From Companilactobacillus baiquanensis (GTDB taxonomy: Bacteria > Bacillota > Bacilli > Lactobacillales > Lactobacillaceae): a stretch of 64,000 bases of DNA. The translations under genes were made by a program, and so were the position numbers. Of the stretch, positions 16,881 through 27,109 are shown one piece after another. The notes under the pieces were generated by a model. The model did not search any database, was not told where the DNA came from, and saw only the letters and a list, made by a program, of their open reading frames with translations. How positions within the stretch are numbered: the stretch's first letter is position 1; each line of letters starts with the position of its first letter. The stretch is from assembly GCF_003946605.1 (NCBI RefSeq), contig NZ_RHOQ01000003.1, forward strand, positions 248,001 through 312,000, read 5' to 3'.

Positions 16881-18268
16881 TGGATCAAAAAAAATTATTC
16901 AGAAGCTTACCATCAGTTAATGATTTGTTGAATTCGGATAAAATTATGAGTTTGGAAGCAGCCGTCGGTGCTAATGAATTAAAAAATCTAGTTCAAGAAG
17001 TAATTGAAGATGCTCGTCAATTGATTTTGAGCGGAGATATTACTAATGCTGGCGAAGTATCTGTTGATTGTATGTATCAAGAGTTACTGGATAAATTAGA
17101 TAATGATCGAGTTTTAGAATTACAGCCAGTTATTAATGCTACTGGAGTGATTTTACATACAAACCTTGGACGTGCTAAATTAGCCGAATCAGCTCGCAAG
17201 GCTATTGATGCCATTGCTAGTAATGCAACTAATTTGGAATATGATATTACCTTAGGAGAGCGTGGCGACCGTTATAAGGCAATCGGTAAGTTAGTCAGTG
17301 AATTAACTGGTGCTGATGATGCGATTGTTGTTAATAATAATGCTGCTGCGGTTATGCTTGTTTTAAGTACCTTCTTTAGCAACAAAGAAATAATCACATC
17401 TCGTGGTCAATTAGTCGAAATTGGTGGATCATTTAGAGTTCCTGATATTATAACTTCAACTGGTGGAATTTTACGCGAAGTGGGTACAACTAATAAAACT
17501 CACTTACGTGATTATGAAAATGCCATCAATGAAAATACAGGTGGATTTTTAATCGTTCATACAAGTAACTATAAAGTTATTGGTTTTACTGAAACACCTG
17601 ACTCTAAAGATTTGAAGAAGTTGTCAGAAGAGTATGATCTACCGTTGATGAATGATTTAGGTAGTGGTTTGATGCTTGATTTGTCTAAGTACGGATTAGG
17701 CAAAGAACCTACTATCAGCCAAGAGTTGAAAAATTGTGATTTAGTAATGTTTTCAGGTGATAAATTACTTGGTGGACCACAGGCAGGTATAATTGCTGGC
17801 AAACAAGAATATATTGATAAATTGAAACACAATCAGCTTTTGCGGGCTTTACGTGTTGATAAAATGACTTTATCTGCTTTGACAGCTACTTTAAAGATTT
17901 ATCGAGATCCAGATAAGGCCATGAAAGAGATACCTGTTTTGAACGCTTTAACAGTCAGTGAAGACAAGTTAAAAGAGCGTGCAGAAGAGTTATTGAGTTT
18001 GATCAAAGATAAAACACAATTTAATGCTGAAATAATAGCTGGCGACACGGTTGTCGGTGGCGGATCATTTCCAGATGTTAAATTGCCAACTTACTTGATC
18101 AGTCTTGAATCTGACATTCCTGTTGTTAAATTAGATAAATTATTGAAATATGCTAAGTATCCGCTTATTTCCAGAGTTCATGACGAAAGTATTTTATTTG
18201 ATATTCGGACTATCGATGATCCAGAATTTGAAAAGATAATTATTGATTTAAATAGTATCAAAGCATAA
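16880..18268 (+). CDS. selA: L-seryl-tRNA(Sec) selenium transferase SelA
   Basis: 462-residue PLP enzyme that converts Ser-tRNA-Sec to Sec-tRNA-Sec with selenophosphate. The PLP lysine is K295 in FSGDKLLGGPQAG, the same residue number as in E. coli. Other conserved segments are INATGVILHTNLGRA, NLEYDITLGERGDR, VNNNAAAVML and NDLGSGLM. The ~80-residue N-terminal region that binds tRNA-Sec is present. It is the last gene of the operon, and a strong terminator overlaps its stop codon. Confidence 0.97.
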   Translation: MDQKKLFRSLPSVNDLLNSDKIMSLEAAVGANELKNLVQEVIEDARQLILSGDITNAGEVSVDCMYQELLDKLDNDRVLELQPVINATGVILHTNLGRAKLAESARKAIDAIASNATNLEYDITLGERGDRYKAIGKLVSELTGADDAIVVNNNAAAVMLVLSTFFSNKEIITSRGQLVEIGGSFRVPDIITSTGGILREVGTTNKTHLRDYENAINENTGGFLIVHTSNYKVIGFTETPDSKDLKKLSEEYDLPLMNDLGSGLMLDLSKYGLGKEPTISQELKNCDLVMFSGDKLLGGPQAGIIAGKQEYIDKLKHNQLLRALRVDKMTLSALTATLKIYRDPDKAMKEIPVLNALTVSEDKLKERAEELLSLIKDKTQFNAEIIAGDTVVGGGSFPDVKLPTYLISLESDIPVVKLDKLLKYAKYPLISRVHDESILFDIRTIDDPEFEKIIIDLNSIKA

Positions 18269-18307
18269 AAAAAGAAGCTGATCAGTGAAAACTGGTCAGC
18301 TTCTTTT
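18267..18307. terminator. Terminator between selA and the CBS-domain gene
   Basis: AAAAGAAGCTGATCAGT pairs with ACTGGTCAGCTTCTTTT (one G-U) around GAAA. A/T runs on both flanks allow use from both strands, ending the prd-sel operon and the convergent CBS gene. Confidence 0.85.
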
Positions 18308-18311
18308 CATG

Positions 18312-18974
18312 TTACAATGTGTGTTTATCCAGAATTTTTCCTGAATTTAAATCGTCAATTTCTGAAACTATAAAGCTCTTTTTCTCTAAACGTGTAATAA
18401 TATTTTTCAAGTCGTCGATAGTTGTTTCAGCAGGTAGTGTGAAGAGATTTCGTCTTACTACCTCATTTGTTTTAGCATCAAGGGTAATACAACCTGAAAT
18501 TGAAACATATTTTGCAATGATCTTGAGCATTTTAGCTAAATCACCACGTTCACCAGTTGAACTTACAGTAAGAACATAACTGCTGACCTCAAGGTTCCAA
18601 GCATCAGATAACATGCTTAACAGGCTAGCGTGGGTTAAAATACCGTAGAATAAATTAGATTCATCTAAAACGGCGATGTAAGGTAGATCTTTGATGTTGA
18701 AAAATACTTTGAAGAATGGTGAGTCAACATTAATTGTCTTGGTGGCATTCTTCATCAGAGTTGTGACGGGAAGGGACATATCTCCTCCACGTGATTTATG
18801 ACGATAGATGTGCATTTTGTAAATATTTCCCCTGAATATTTGACCACTTTCATCCAAAATAGGAACACATCTGAAACCTGATTCTTCAAGAACTTTTAAA
18901 GCCTCTTCAAGTGTTACAGTTTCTTTTACTGTAACTAACTTATCTTTTTTTAGAACTAATGACTTAACTAACAT
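18312..18974 (-). CDS. CBS-pair protein with C-terminal ACT-like domain
   Basis: 220-residue cytoplasmic protein with two CBS motifs: residues ~1-60 (TLEEALKVLEESGFRCVPILDESGQIFRG) and ~70-125 (PYIAVLDESNLFYGILTHASLL). An ACT-like segment follows (YVLTVSSTGERGDLAKMLKIIAKY). This layout resembles the CBS-ACT adenine-nucleotide or cyclic-di-AMP sensors of firmicutes (CbpA/CbpB type); the ligand cannot be told here. The ATG at 18974 is preferred because AGGATG lies at proper spacing. A GTG three codons earlier is almost on top of that site. It is convergent with selA and divergently unrelated to ldh. Confidence 0.75.
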   Translation of the reverse strand: MLVKSLVLKKDKLVTVKETVTLEEALKVLEESGFRCVPILDESGQIFRGNIYKMHIYRHKSRGGDMSLPVTTLMKNATKTINVDSPFFKVFFNIKDLPYIAVLDESNLFYGILTHASLLSMLSDAWNLEVSSYVLTVSSTGERGDLAKMLKIIAKYVSISGCITLDAKTNEVVRRNLFTLPAETTIDDLKNIITRLEKKSFIVSEIDDLNSGKILDKHTL

Positions 18975-19027
18975 ATATTCCACATCCTATCTAACTATAT
19001 GAAATCAATGATACCGTATAATTTCAC

Positions 19028-19056
19028 AAAAAAAAAGAATGCCTCAGCATTCTTTT
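19028..19056 (-). terminator. Terminator of ldh
   Basis: On the minus strand AAAAGAATGC-TGAG-GCATTCTTTT is followed by a run of T, 15 bases after the ldh stop. Confidence 0.85.
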
Positions 19057-19070
19057 ATCAATATTAAGGA

Positions 19071-20124
<1,054 letters not shown>

Positions 20125-20164
20125 GGGGCTTTGTAAAAAAAGTAAAAATTAACTAGTTTTAAAA

Positions 20165-20173
20165 TGATATAAT
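20165..20173 (+). promoter_or_regulatory. Extended -10 promoter of pth
   Basis: TG-A-TATAAT, 25 bases before the pth start; no convincing -35. It would drive the pth-mfd-yabM-rqcP block. Confidence 0.5.
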
Positions 20174-20197
20174 TGAAGTTCGAAATGAGGTATTAAT

Positions 20198-20755
20198 ATG
20201 AAATTAATCGTTGGTTTAGGAAATCCCGGAAAAAAATATGATCGCACAAAACACAACATGGGTTTTATGACGATTGATAAATTAATGGACGAGTATGGTC
20301 AAACTCAAACTAAAAAGGATTTTGAAGCAGAATATTGTAAATTCAAAGTTGAAGGTGAAACAGTTTTTCTAGTTAAACCATTAACATTTATGAATGAGTC
20401 TGGAAGAGCCGTTAGATTTTTAATGGGCTATTATCAAATTCAACCAGATGAAATTATGGTGATCCATGACGACCTCGATATGCCAATTGGTAAAGTACGA
20501 TTACGTGCCAAGGGTTCAGCAGGCGGTCATAATGGAATTAAGAGTATAATTTCGTCCGTAGGTACAAAAGATTTTAAGCGGATCAAAATAGGAATACAGC
20601 ATCCCCAAAAACAAACTGTTGTAAATTGGGTATTAACGCCTTTTTCAAAGGATAACGAACCAATAGCATTAGCAGGAATAGATAAAGCAGCTGATGCTGT
20701 TAAAGATTGGGTATCTGGGGATAGTTTTGATCAGCTGATGAATAAGTATAATTAA
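20198..20755 (+). CDS. pth: Peptidyl-tRNA hydrolase
   Basis: 185-residue enzyme that frees tRNA from prematurely released peptidyl-tRNA. The N-terminal GLGNPGKKYDRTKHNMGF contains catalytic H19. KPLTFMNESG and the IHDDLDMPIG and GSAGGHNGIKSI motifs follow in the expected order. Length is typical. It begins the conserved pth-mfd-yabM-rqcP-divIC-yabR-tilS-hpt-ftsH series known from Bacillus and lactobacilli. A GAGG precedes the ATG. Confidence 0.97.
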   Translation: MKLIVGLGNPGKKYDRTKHNMGFMTIDKLMDEYGQTQTKKDFEAEYCKFKVEGETVFLVKPLTFMNESGRAVRFLMGYYQIQPDEIMVIHDDLDMPIGKVRLRAKGSAGGHNGIKSIISSVGTKDFKRIKIGIQHPQKQTVVNWVLTPFSKDNEPIALAGIDKAADAVKDWVSGDSFDQLMNKYN

Positions 20756-20829
20756 AGGGCAGGCAATTGTGTCTAACCCGTGTAAAAAAAAAAGACTGCT
20801 TGTAGCAGTTCACAAAAAAGGGGCCAAAA

Positions 20830-23800
20830 TTGAACTTAATAGATTTTATTGCTAAAAAGTTAGATTTAGGGAAATTCATAAGCCAAGTTAAACCAGCAAC
20901 TAAAAATATGCTGACCGGTTTGACTGGTTCTACGATTTCCCTTTTTGTGCTTGAATCATTAAAACAAACTAATAAAAAAATATTGGTTGTCGAAAATACC
21001 AATTTTCATGCTAATAAAACATATGACGATTTAAATTTACTTGCTGGAGATCAAGTTCATATTTTTCCAGTTGAAGAAGCTATTTCAACCGAAATAGCAA
21101 CCAGTTCACCGGATGAATTAAGCCAGCGTTTAGATACCTTGAATTTTTTGATCAGTGATGATCCCGGAATAATCGTCACATCAGTGGCAGGTTTAGAATA
21201 TGCTCTATCGGATAAAAAGTTATTTGAGGCTGCGCAATTAAAGATCGTCAAGGATCAAGAATATGATCTAGAGAATCTAAACAGCACTTTGGTTCAGATG
21301 GGTTATAACAAAGATAAATTAGTTGCCAAACCAGGCGATTTTGCCATTCGTGGTGATATTGTCGATATATATCCGTTAAATGTTGATGATCCAGTAAGAA
21401 TTGATTTTTTTGGAAATCAAGTTGAGAAGATCAAGTTTTTTGATGCTGAAACTCAGCGTAGTTTAAAAGAATTTGATCAAATCCTTTTATCTCCGGCAAA
21501 TGATCGAGTGATAACTGATGAACAGATTGCTGCTGGTTTGAAGAAGCTGAATAAGAGTTACGAAAAGCAATTAGAGGCCGCTGACAAAGATACTAAGGAT
21601 AACTTAGAGGTAGCTTTTGGACAGATTATTGAAGAATTGTCTGAAAACATGCGTCCTGATAATTTGGGAAGCATTATTAATTATTTGATCGCCAAACCAA
21701 GTGGTTTAGTTGATTACTTAGGTGACGATGATTTAATCATTTTTAATGAATACAATCGTTTGGTCGAACAGTCTAAAGATAATTTAGCTGATAATCAATC
21801 ATGGTTAGCTAGTCAATTAGAGTTTGGCAAAAGCCTGCCTGAACAGACGATTCGTCAAGAATTTATTGATGTTTTAAAAGATAACAAAAATCCACAAGTT
21901 TATTTATCGGCTTTCCAACAAGGGATGGGGCATATTCGCCTGAATCAATTGGAGAATGTTCCAGTTAGAAGTATGCAGCAATTCTTTAGCCAGATGCCGT
22001 TGCTTAAATCAGAAGTAGAGCGTTGGCAAAAACAAGATTACACGGTTTTGTTATTGATCAGTAATGAAAAAAGGATCGCAGCGATAAATAATACTTTGAT
22101 CGACTTTGGAATTAAGGCTACTTTAACTGACGGAAAAGTGATCGAACATCAGACACAAATTATGAATGCTAGTTTAGGTCTAGGATTTGAGATCCCCGAA
22201 GAAAAAGTAGCAATCGTTACTGAAAAAGAATTGTTTAATAAACAACCTAAACGCAGACGCCATCAAACACTAGCAAATGCAGAAAGATTAAAGAGTTACA
22301 ACGAGTTAAAACCCGGTGATTATGTTGTACACGTTAACCACGGTATTGGTAAGTTTATTGGCATGCAGACGATGGAAGTCGATGGCAAGCATCAAGACTA
22401 TATTACGATCGAATATCGTGATGACGGTCGGCTGTTTATTCCAGTATCACAACTTGATATGGTTCAAAAATACGTATCGGCTGAAGGTAAATCACCGCGG
22501 GTAAATAAACTGGGCGGTAATGAGTGGCAAAAAACCAAACGAAAAGTTCAATCCAGCATTGAAGATATTGCTGATGATCTGATCGATCTATATGCCCAGC
22601 GTGAAGCTGCCAAAGGATTCGCTTTTCCAAAGGATGATGAAATGCAACATGACTTTGACAATGCTTTTCCGTATCCAGAAACGCCTGATCAATTGCGTTC
22701 TACTGATGAAATAAAGCGTGATATGGAAAAAAATCACCCTATGGATCGTTTATTAGTTGGTGATGTTGGCTTTGGTAAAACTGAAGTGGCATTAAGAGCT
22801 GCCTTTAAAGCGGTCGAAGCCGGAAAACAAGTAGTGATTTTAGTGCCAACTACTTTATTAGCACAACAACATTACGAAACAATGAAAGATCGTTTTGAAG
22901 GTTTTCCAGTCGAAATAGGGATGCTTTCAAGGTTTCAAACTCGCAAACAAAGTAAAGAAATTGTTGAACAGCTTGAGTCTGGTGAAATTGATATTGTTGT
23001 GGGAACGCATAGATTACTTTCAAAAGACGTTAAGTTTCATGATATCGGACTTTTGATCATTGATGAGGAACAGCGATTTGGTGTTAAACATAAGGAAAAA
23101 ATTAAGCAGTTGAAATCAAACGTTGATGTTTTAACTTTAACCGCCACACCAATTCCTAGAACACTTAATATGTCGATGCTGGGTGTCCGTGATCTATCAT
23201 TGATTGAAACGGCACCAAGCAATCGTTATCCCGTTCAAACATATGTGATGGAACAAAACTACCAAGTTATTGCCAGCGCCATTAAACGAGAAATGGAACG
23301 TGGCGGTCAGGTCTTTTACTTACACAATCGAGTGGAAGATATGGAACAAGTCGCCAATCAATTACAGGCACTAGTACCAGAAGCTAGAATTGCCACGGCC
23401 CATGGTCGCATGACAGAGACACAAATGGAAGGAATTATTTCTGACTATTTGGAAGGTGATTATGATGTTTTGGTAACGACAACAATTATCGAAACGGGTG
23501 TTGATATGCCTAATACCAATACTTTGATTGTCGAAAATGCTGATCGATATGGGTTGTCACAACTTTATCAGATCCGTGGACGTGTCGGTCGTTCCAATCG
23601 AGTTGCCTATGCTTATTTGATGTATAAGCCCAATAAGGTTTTAACCGAAGTTGGTGAACAACGTTTGGAGGCAATTAAAAACTTTACGGAGTTAGGTTCA
23701 GGATTCAAAATTGCTATGCGTGATCTGTCGATTCGTGGGGCTGGTAATTTACTAGGTAAACAGCAACATGGATTTATCGATTCGGTTGGATTTGACTTAT

Positions 23801-24348
23801 ATACACAGATGTTAAACGATGCCGTTGCCAAGAAACGTGGACATACTAAAGCTGAGAAGACTAATTCCGAAGTTAATTTGGAGTTAGAAGCTTATATTCC
23901 TAAAACTTATATTAGTGATGAACGTCAAAAAGTTGAATTGTATAAACGTATTCGCCAAATTGATTCAAAAGAGAGTTATCAAGAAGTTCGTTCAGAATTG
24001 TTGGATCGTTTTGGTAAGTATCCTGATGAAGTTCAAAACTTATTAGATATTAGTTTGATGAAAACATCGTTAGATGAATCATTAGTAAATAGCGTTGTTA
24101 TGAGAAATGGTATGATCAATCTTAAGTTTTCTAAGAAGGCCAATGATTACTTAACTGGTGATCTGGTCTTCAAATTTCTAGGTAATACGAATATGAAAGC
24201 GACCGTTCACAACAATAATAATGAATTTAAAATAACTTTAGATTCAGGTAGTGTTAAAAAAGATGAATGGTTTGAACAATTTGATAATTTTGCCCAAAAG
24301 ATGGGACAGGAATTTGATAAATTAAAGAAAGTTAAGACAAAAGAATGA
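20830..24348 (+). CDS. mfd: Transcription-repair coupling factor Mfd
   Basis: 1172-residue SF2 translocase that displaces RNA polymerase stalled at lesions and recruits UvrA. The N-terminal UvrB-homology region ends near residue 350. The RNAP-interaction (CarD-like) domain is at ~490-560 (GDYVVHVNHGIGKFIGM). RecG-like helicase motifs follow: VGDVGFGKTEVALRAA, LLIIDEEQRFG, TATPIPRTL, TTTIIETGVDMPN and QIRGRVGRS. A C-terminal TRCF domain closes the protein. The start is TTG at 20830 after AAAAGGGG; it matches the usual N-terminal length. The stop overlaps the next ATG (ATGA). Confidence 0.97.
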   Translation: MNLIDFIAKKLDLGKFISQVKPATKNMLTGLTGSTISLFVLESLKQTNKKILVVENTNFHANKTYDDLNLLAGDQVHIFPVEEAISTEIATSSPDELSQRLDTLNFLISDDPGIIVTSVAGLEYALSDKKLFEAAQLKIVKDQEYDLENLNSTLVQMGYNKDKLVAKPGDFAIRGDIVDIYPLNVDDPVRIDFFGNQVEKIKFFDAETQRSLKEFDQILLSPANDRVITDEQIAAGLKKLNKSYEKQLEAADKDTKDNLEVAFGQIIEELSENMRPDNLGSIINYLIAKPSGLVDYLGDDDLIIFNEYNRLVEQSKDNLADNQSWLASQLEFGKSLPEQTIRQEFIDVLKDNKNPQVYLSAFQQGMGHIRLNQLENVPVRSMQQFFSQMPLLKSEVERWQKQDYTVLLLISNEKRIAAINNTLIDFGIKATLTDGKVIEHQTQIMNASLGLGFEIPEEKVAIVTEKELFNKQPKRRRHQTLANAERLKSYNELKPGDYVVHVNHGIGKFIGMQTMEVDGKHQDYITIEYRDDGRLFIPVSQLDMVQKYVSAEGKSPRVNKLGGNEWQKTKRKVQSSIEDIADDLIDLYAQREAAKGFAFPKDDEMQHDFDNAFPYPETPDQLRSTDEIKRDMEKNHPMDRLLVGDVGFGKTEVALRAAFKAVEAGKQVVILVPTTLLAQQHYETMKDRFEGFPVEIGMLSRFQTRKQSKEIVEQLESGEIDIVVGTHRLLSKDVKFHDIGLLIIDEEQRFGVKHKEKIKQLKSNVDVLTLTATPIPRTLNMSMLGVRDLSLIETAPSNRYPVQTYVMEQNYQVIASAIKREMERGGQVFYLHNRVEDMEQVANQLQALVPEARIATAHGRMTETQMEGIISDYLEGDYDVLVTTTIIETGVDMPNTNTLIVENADRYGLSQLYQIRGRVGRSNRVAYAYLMYKPNKVLTEVGEQRLEAIKNFTELGSGFKIAMRDLSIRGAGNLLGKQQHGFIDSVGFDLYTQMLNDAVAKKRGHTKAEKTNSEVNLELEAYIPKTYISDERQKVELYKRIRQIDSKESYQEVRSELLDRFGKYPDEVQNLLDISLMKTSLDESLVNSVVMRNGMINLKFSKKANDYLTGDLVFKFLGNTNMKATVHNNNNEFKITLDSGSVKKDEWFEQFDNFAQKMGQEFDKLKKVKTKE

Positions 24349-25898
24349 GAAAAGAAACCTCCAGAGCCATACAGGGGACTTGGATTCTGACGATCGCCTC
24401 GTTATTTTCAGAATTATTGAGTGCGATTTATCGGATACCTTTGCAAAACATTGTTGGGGATCGGGGCTATTTCATTTATCAGCAGGTTTATCCAATTTAT
24501 GGGATATTTTCTGTCTTAGCATTATCAGGATTGCCAGTTATTATTTCTAAAGTATTTGCTCAACAAAATGAAATTGAATCAAAAAGTAAACTGATGAAAA
24601 ACATTTTTGCCATTTTACTAATAATCAGTGTCGCCATAACCGGATTGCTTTGGCTATCAGCACATCATTTGGCAAATTTCATGGGTGACCCTAATTTATA
24701 TCATGAAGTGAGAGCTGTATCACTGACGTTTTTACTGATTCCATTTGAGGCAAGTCTTAGAGGCTATTTTCAAAGTGAATTACTCATGGAGCCAAGTGCC
24801 ATCTCGCAGATTTCAGAACAATTGGTGAGGATAATTGTGATCATCGGTGCGGCAATGATGTTTGGTAAAGGTTTACTCAATGAATACCAGATGGGGACGA
24901 TTGCTAATGGAGGAGCTTTTATTGGTGGATTGTTCGCTGTGATAGTATTAGCAGTTTCATTATTTGTTAAACGTCCATTTGTAAAAGATGACCAAAATGC
25001 AAACTTAACTTTTGAAAAAGGATTACCTTTAGAGATAGTTTTAATAATTATTTTTACAGGAGTAACTATCTTCTATCAATTTATAGATTCATTTTCAATG
25101 TTAAGATTATTGATGAAGTTTGGTCGACCTTTAGCAGAAGCAGAAGTCTTGAAGGGTATTTTTGATAGAGCACAACCCTTGATCCAACTAGGTATCGTTA
25201 TTTCATTATCATTTGTTTCGGCAATCATGCCGCAGTTAAAGTCTGAAAAATTTGATATGAATAAACAACTCATAGGTAAAATGATGCGAGTCTGTTTATG
25301 GCTGGCTACGGCTGAAACGGCCGGACTGGTGGCATTAATGCCAGTAATAAATACCATGCTGTTTACCAATTCAGATGGATCTTTTGCTTTAGGGATATAT
25401 ATGATGTCGATCGTAATTGTTTCTGGGATCAACTTATTAATAGCAGTTACAAGCAGCGATAATGAAAAAAATACATCAAAACTGGTAATATTCTTACTAT
25501 CTCTAGTTGCTAAAATAATATTAAATATTTTATTTGTACCTCGATTTAGTATAGTTGGAGCAGCACTAGCGACAGTTTTAAGTGAGTTAATAATCTTAAT
25601 TGGGTTATTAGTAATTTATTCAAGTGATCGTGGAACTCTATTGATCGGTAGAAACTTTACTCTCAAAGTATTAGCTTCAGGATTGTTTATGGCTTTATGT
25701 ATCAGAGCATTGGAGAAATTCATGACGCAGTATTTATCTTTAACGAGAATGAGCAGCGTTTTGATCAATCTAATATTAATTCCAATCGGAGTTTTGATCT
25801 ATCTGTTCATGTCTAAGACGCTAAGCATTTTAGATAAATCAGAATGGAAAATTCTACCGATGGGAAAATTATTTGTAAAGATTATGAGGATTAAATAA
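24345..25898 (+). CDS. MOP-superfamily polysaccharide/lipid flippase-like protein (YabM/SpoVB type)
   Basis: 517-residue membrane protein with about 14 hydrophobic segments, by pattern a member of the SpoVB/YabM branch of the MOP exporter superfamily. The N-terminus (GTWILTIASLFSELLSAIYRIPLQNIVG) is typical. Members flip lipid-linked glycans such as lipid II or exopolysaccharide intermediates; the substrate here is unknown. It is translationally coupled to mfd (ATGA) and followed by rqcP after 2 bases, as in Bacillus (mfd-spoVT-yabM-yabN-yabO), though here without spoVT and yabN. Confidence 0.85.
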   Translation: MRKETSRAIQGTWILTIASLFSELLSAIYRIPLQNIVGDRGYFIYQQVYPIYGIFSVLALSGLPVIISKVFAQQNEIESKSKLMKNIFAILLIISVAITGLLWLSAHHLANFMGDPNLYHEVRAVSLTFLLIPFEASLRGYFQSELLMEPSAISQISEQLVRIIVIIGAAMMFGKGLLNEYQMGTIANGGAFIGGLFAVIVLAVSLFVKRPFVKDDQNANLTFEKGLPLEIVLIIIFTGVTIFYQFIDSFSMLRLLMKFGRPLAEAEVLKGIFDRAQPLIQLGIVISLSFVSAIMPQLKSEKFDMNKQLIGKMMRVCLWLATAETAGLVALMPVINTMLFTNSDGSFALGIYMMSIVIVSGINLLIAVTSSDNEKNTSKLVIFLLSLVAKIILNILFVPRFSIVGAALATVLSELIILIGLLVIYSSDRGTLLIGRNFTLKVLASGLFMALCIRALEKFMTQYLSLTRMSSVLINLILIPIGVLIYLFMSKTLSILDKSEWKILPMGKLFVKIMRIK

Positions 25899-25900
25899 AA

Positions 25901-26143
25901 ATGAGATTAGATAAATTTTTAAAGGTAAGTAGAATCATCAAAAGAAGAACAGTAGCTAAGGAATTTACTGATAATGGCCGTGCAACAGTCAACGGTCGTG
26001 TTGCTAAATCATCAACTGATGTCTCGATCGGGGATGTTTTGGAAATGCATTTTGGCGAGCGGACTATGAAAGTCAGAATTCTGAATATTAAAGAAACAAC
26101 TAAGAAGAGTGATTCAGACGAGATGTACGAAGAAATTGACTAA
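25901..26143 (+). CDS. rqcP: S4-domain ribosome quality-control factor RqcP (YabO)
   Basis: 80-residue S4 RNA-binding protein (MRLDKFLKVSRIIKRRTVAKEF, then NGRVAKSSTDVSIGDVLEM). In firmicutes RqcP/YabO/Hsp15-like proteins bind 50S-peptidyl-tRNA and help RqcH add alanine tails to stalled nascent chains. Length and position after yabM and before divIC match. Confidence 0.9.
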   Translation: MRLDKFLKVSRIIKRRTVAKEFTDNGRATVNGRVAKSSTDVSIGDVLEMHFGERTMKVRILNIKETTKKSDSDEMYEEID

Positions 26144-26177
26144 TTGTTGAGATTAGATTAAAAAGCTCCGAAAACGG

Positions 26178-26206
26178 TTCAAATCATTCTTGAAAATTGG
26201 TATACT
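26178..26206 (+). promoter_or_regulatory. Promoter upstream of divIC
   Basis: TTCAAA (26178-26183), 17 bp, extended -10 TG-G-TATACT (TATACT at 26201-26206). Confidence 0.6.
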
Positions 26207-26236
26207 CAATGTATTAATTTCTAGGGGTGTAGCAAC

Positions 26237-26629
26237 ATGGAAGTGCATAAATTAGCTAATTCAAATGTTTCGGTAATAAAACCGAAACGCACAAATCCTT
26301 CAAATGATAATCGCAGAATTGACTACGTTAAAAAAATTCATAAGCGTCGATTAACAGCTATTGGAATTGCTTTTGCATTAGTAATTTGTGTGCTTGGTTT
26401 TCAAATATTCAATGCGCATCAAGCTTATTCCAAAACAGTGGGAAACATCGAAGTCAGTCAAAAAAAGTTGGATAAGCAACGAGCAACAAAGAGTGATTTG
26501 AAAGTTGAAAAAGCACAACTTAACAATAAGAGCTATCTAGAGAAATATATTCGTGAAAAGTATATGTACTCAAAACCAGGTGAACAAGTTTATAATTTGC
26601 CGGATGCAACTAATACTTTTCAAAAATAG
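26237..26629 (+). CDS. divIC: Cell-division protein DivIC (FtsB family)
   Basis: 130-residue bitopic septal protein. A basic cytoplasmic N-terminus of ~45 residues is followed by one membrane segment (LTAIGIAFALVICVLGFQIF, ~49-68). A coiled-coil region with the septum-formation-initiator pattern and YIREKYMYSKPGEQVYNLP at the C-terminus complete it. It works with DivIB and FtsL in activating septal peptidoglycan synthesis. It is located between rqcP and yabR, as in Bacillus. Confidence 0.93.
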   Translation: MEVHKLANSNVSVIKPKRTNPSNDNRRIDYVKKIHKRRLTAIGIAFALVICVLGFQIFNAHQAYSKTVGNIEVSQKKLDKQRATKSDLKVEKAQLNNKSYLEKYIREKYMYSKPGEQVYNLPDATNTFQK

Positions 26630-26651
26630 GGAAAGGGATTTTTTTATTTAG

Positions 26652-27047
26652 ATGACAGTTGAAGTAGGATCTAAAACAGAAGGTAAAGTTACTGGAATTA
26701 CAAATTTTGGAGCATTCGTTGATTTAGGCGAAGGACAAAGCGGAATGGTACACATCAGTGAGATTGCTGACGGATATGTCAAGGATATTCATGATGTCTT
26801 AAAAGTCGGTGATACCGTAAAGGTTTTAGTTCTTAACGAAAAAGATCATAAAATTGCATTATCAATTAAGCAGGCAAGTGACAGACCAAAGCCTAAGCGT
26901 CATTTTGAAAAGAAGCCGCAACACAAACCAGTGGAAAATTTTGACGATATGATGTCTGACTTCATGAAACAAAGTGAAGAAAGAATGACAACCATTCGTA
27001 AAAATACCGAAGGTAAACGTGGTGGCCGTGGTGGTCGCAGAAGCTAA
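26652..27047 (+). CDS. yabR: S1 RNA-binding domain protein YabR
   Basis: 131-residue protein with one S1 domain at residues ~5-75 (GSKTEGKVTGITNFGAFVDLGEGQSGMVHISEIADG) and a basic, Arg/Gly-rich tail. The function of YabR is not well defined; RNA or ribosome binding is expected. It follows divIC by 22 bases and ends before a terminator. Confidence 0.9.
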   Translation: MTVEVGSKTEGKVTGITNFGAFVDLGEGQSGMVHISEIADGYVKDIHDVLKVGDTVKVLVLNEKDHKIALSIKQASDRPKPKRHFEKKPQHKPVENFDDMMSDFMKQSEERMTTIRKNTEGKRGGRGGRRS

Positions 27048-27056
27048 AATAAAATT

Positions 27057-27095
27057 AAAAACGTTTCGTTTACATTGTAGGCGAGACGTTTTTTT
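27057..27095 (+). terminator. Terminator after yabR
   Basis: AAAACGTTTCG pairs with CGAGACGTTTT (one G-U) across a 13-base loop and runs into seven T. Confidence 0.8.
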
Positions 27096-27109
27096 GTCCG
27101 AGGCGGTAT

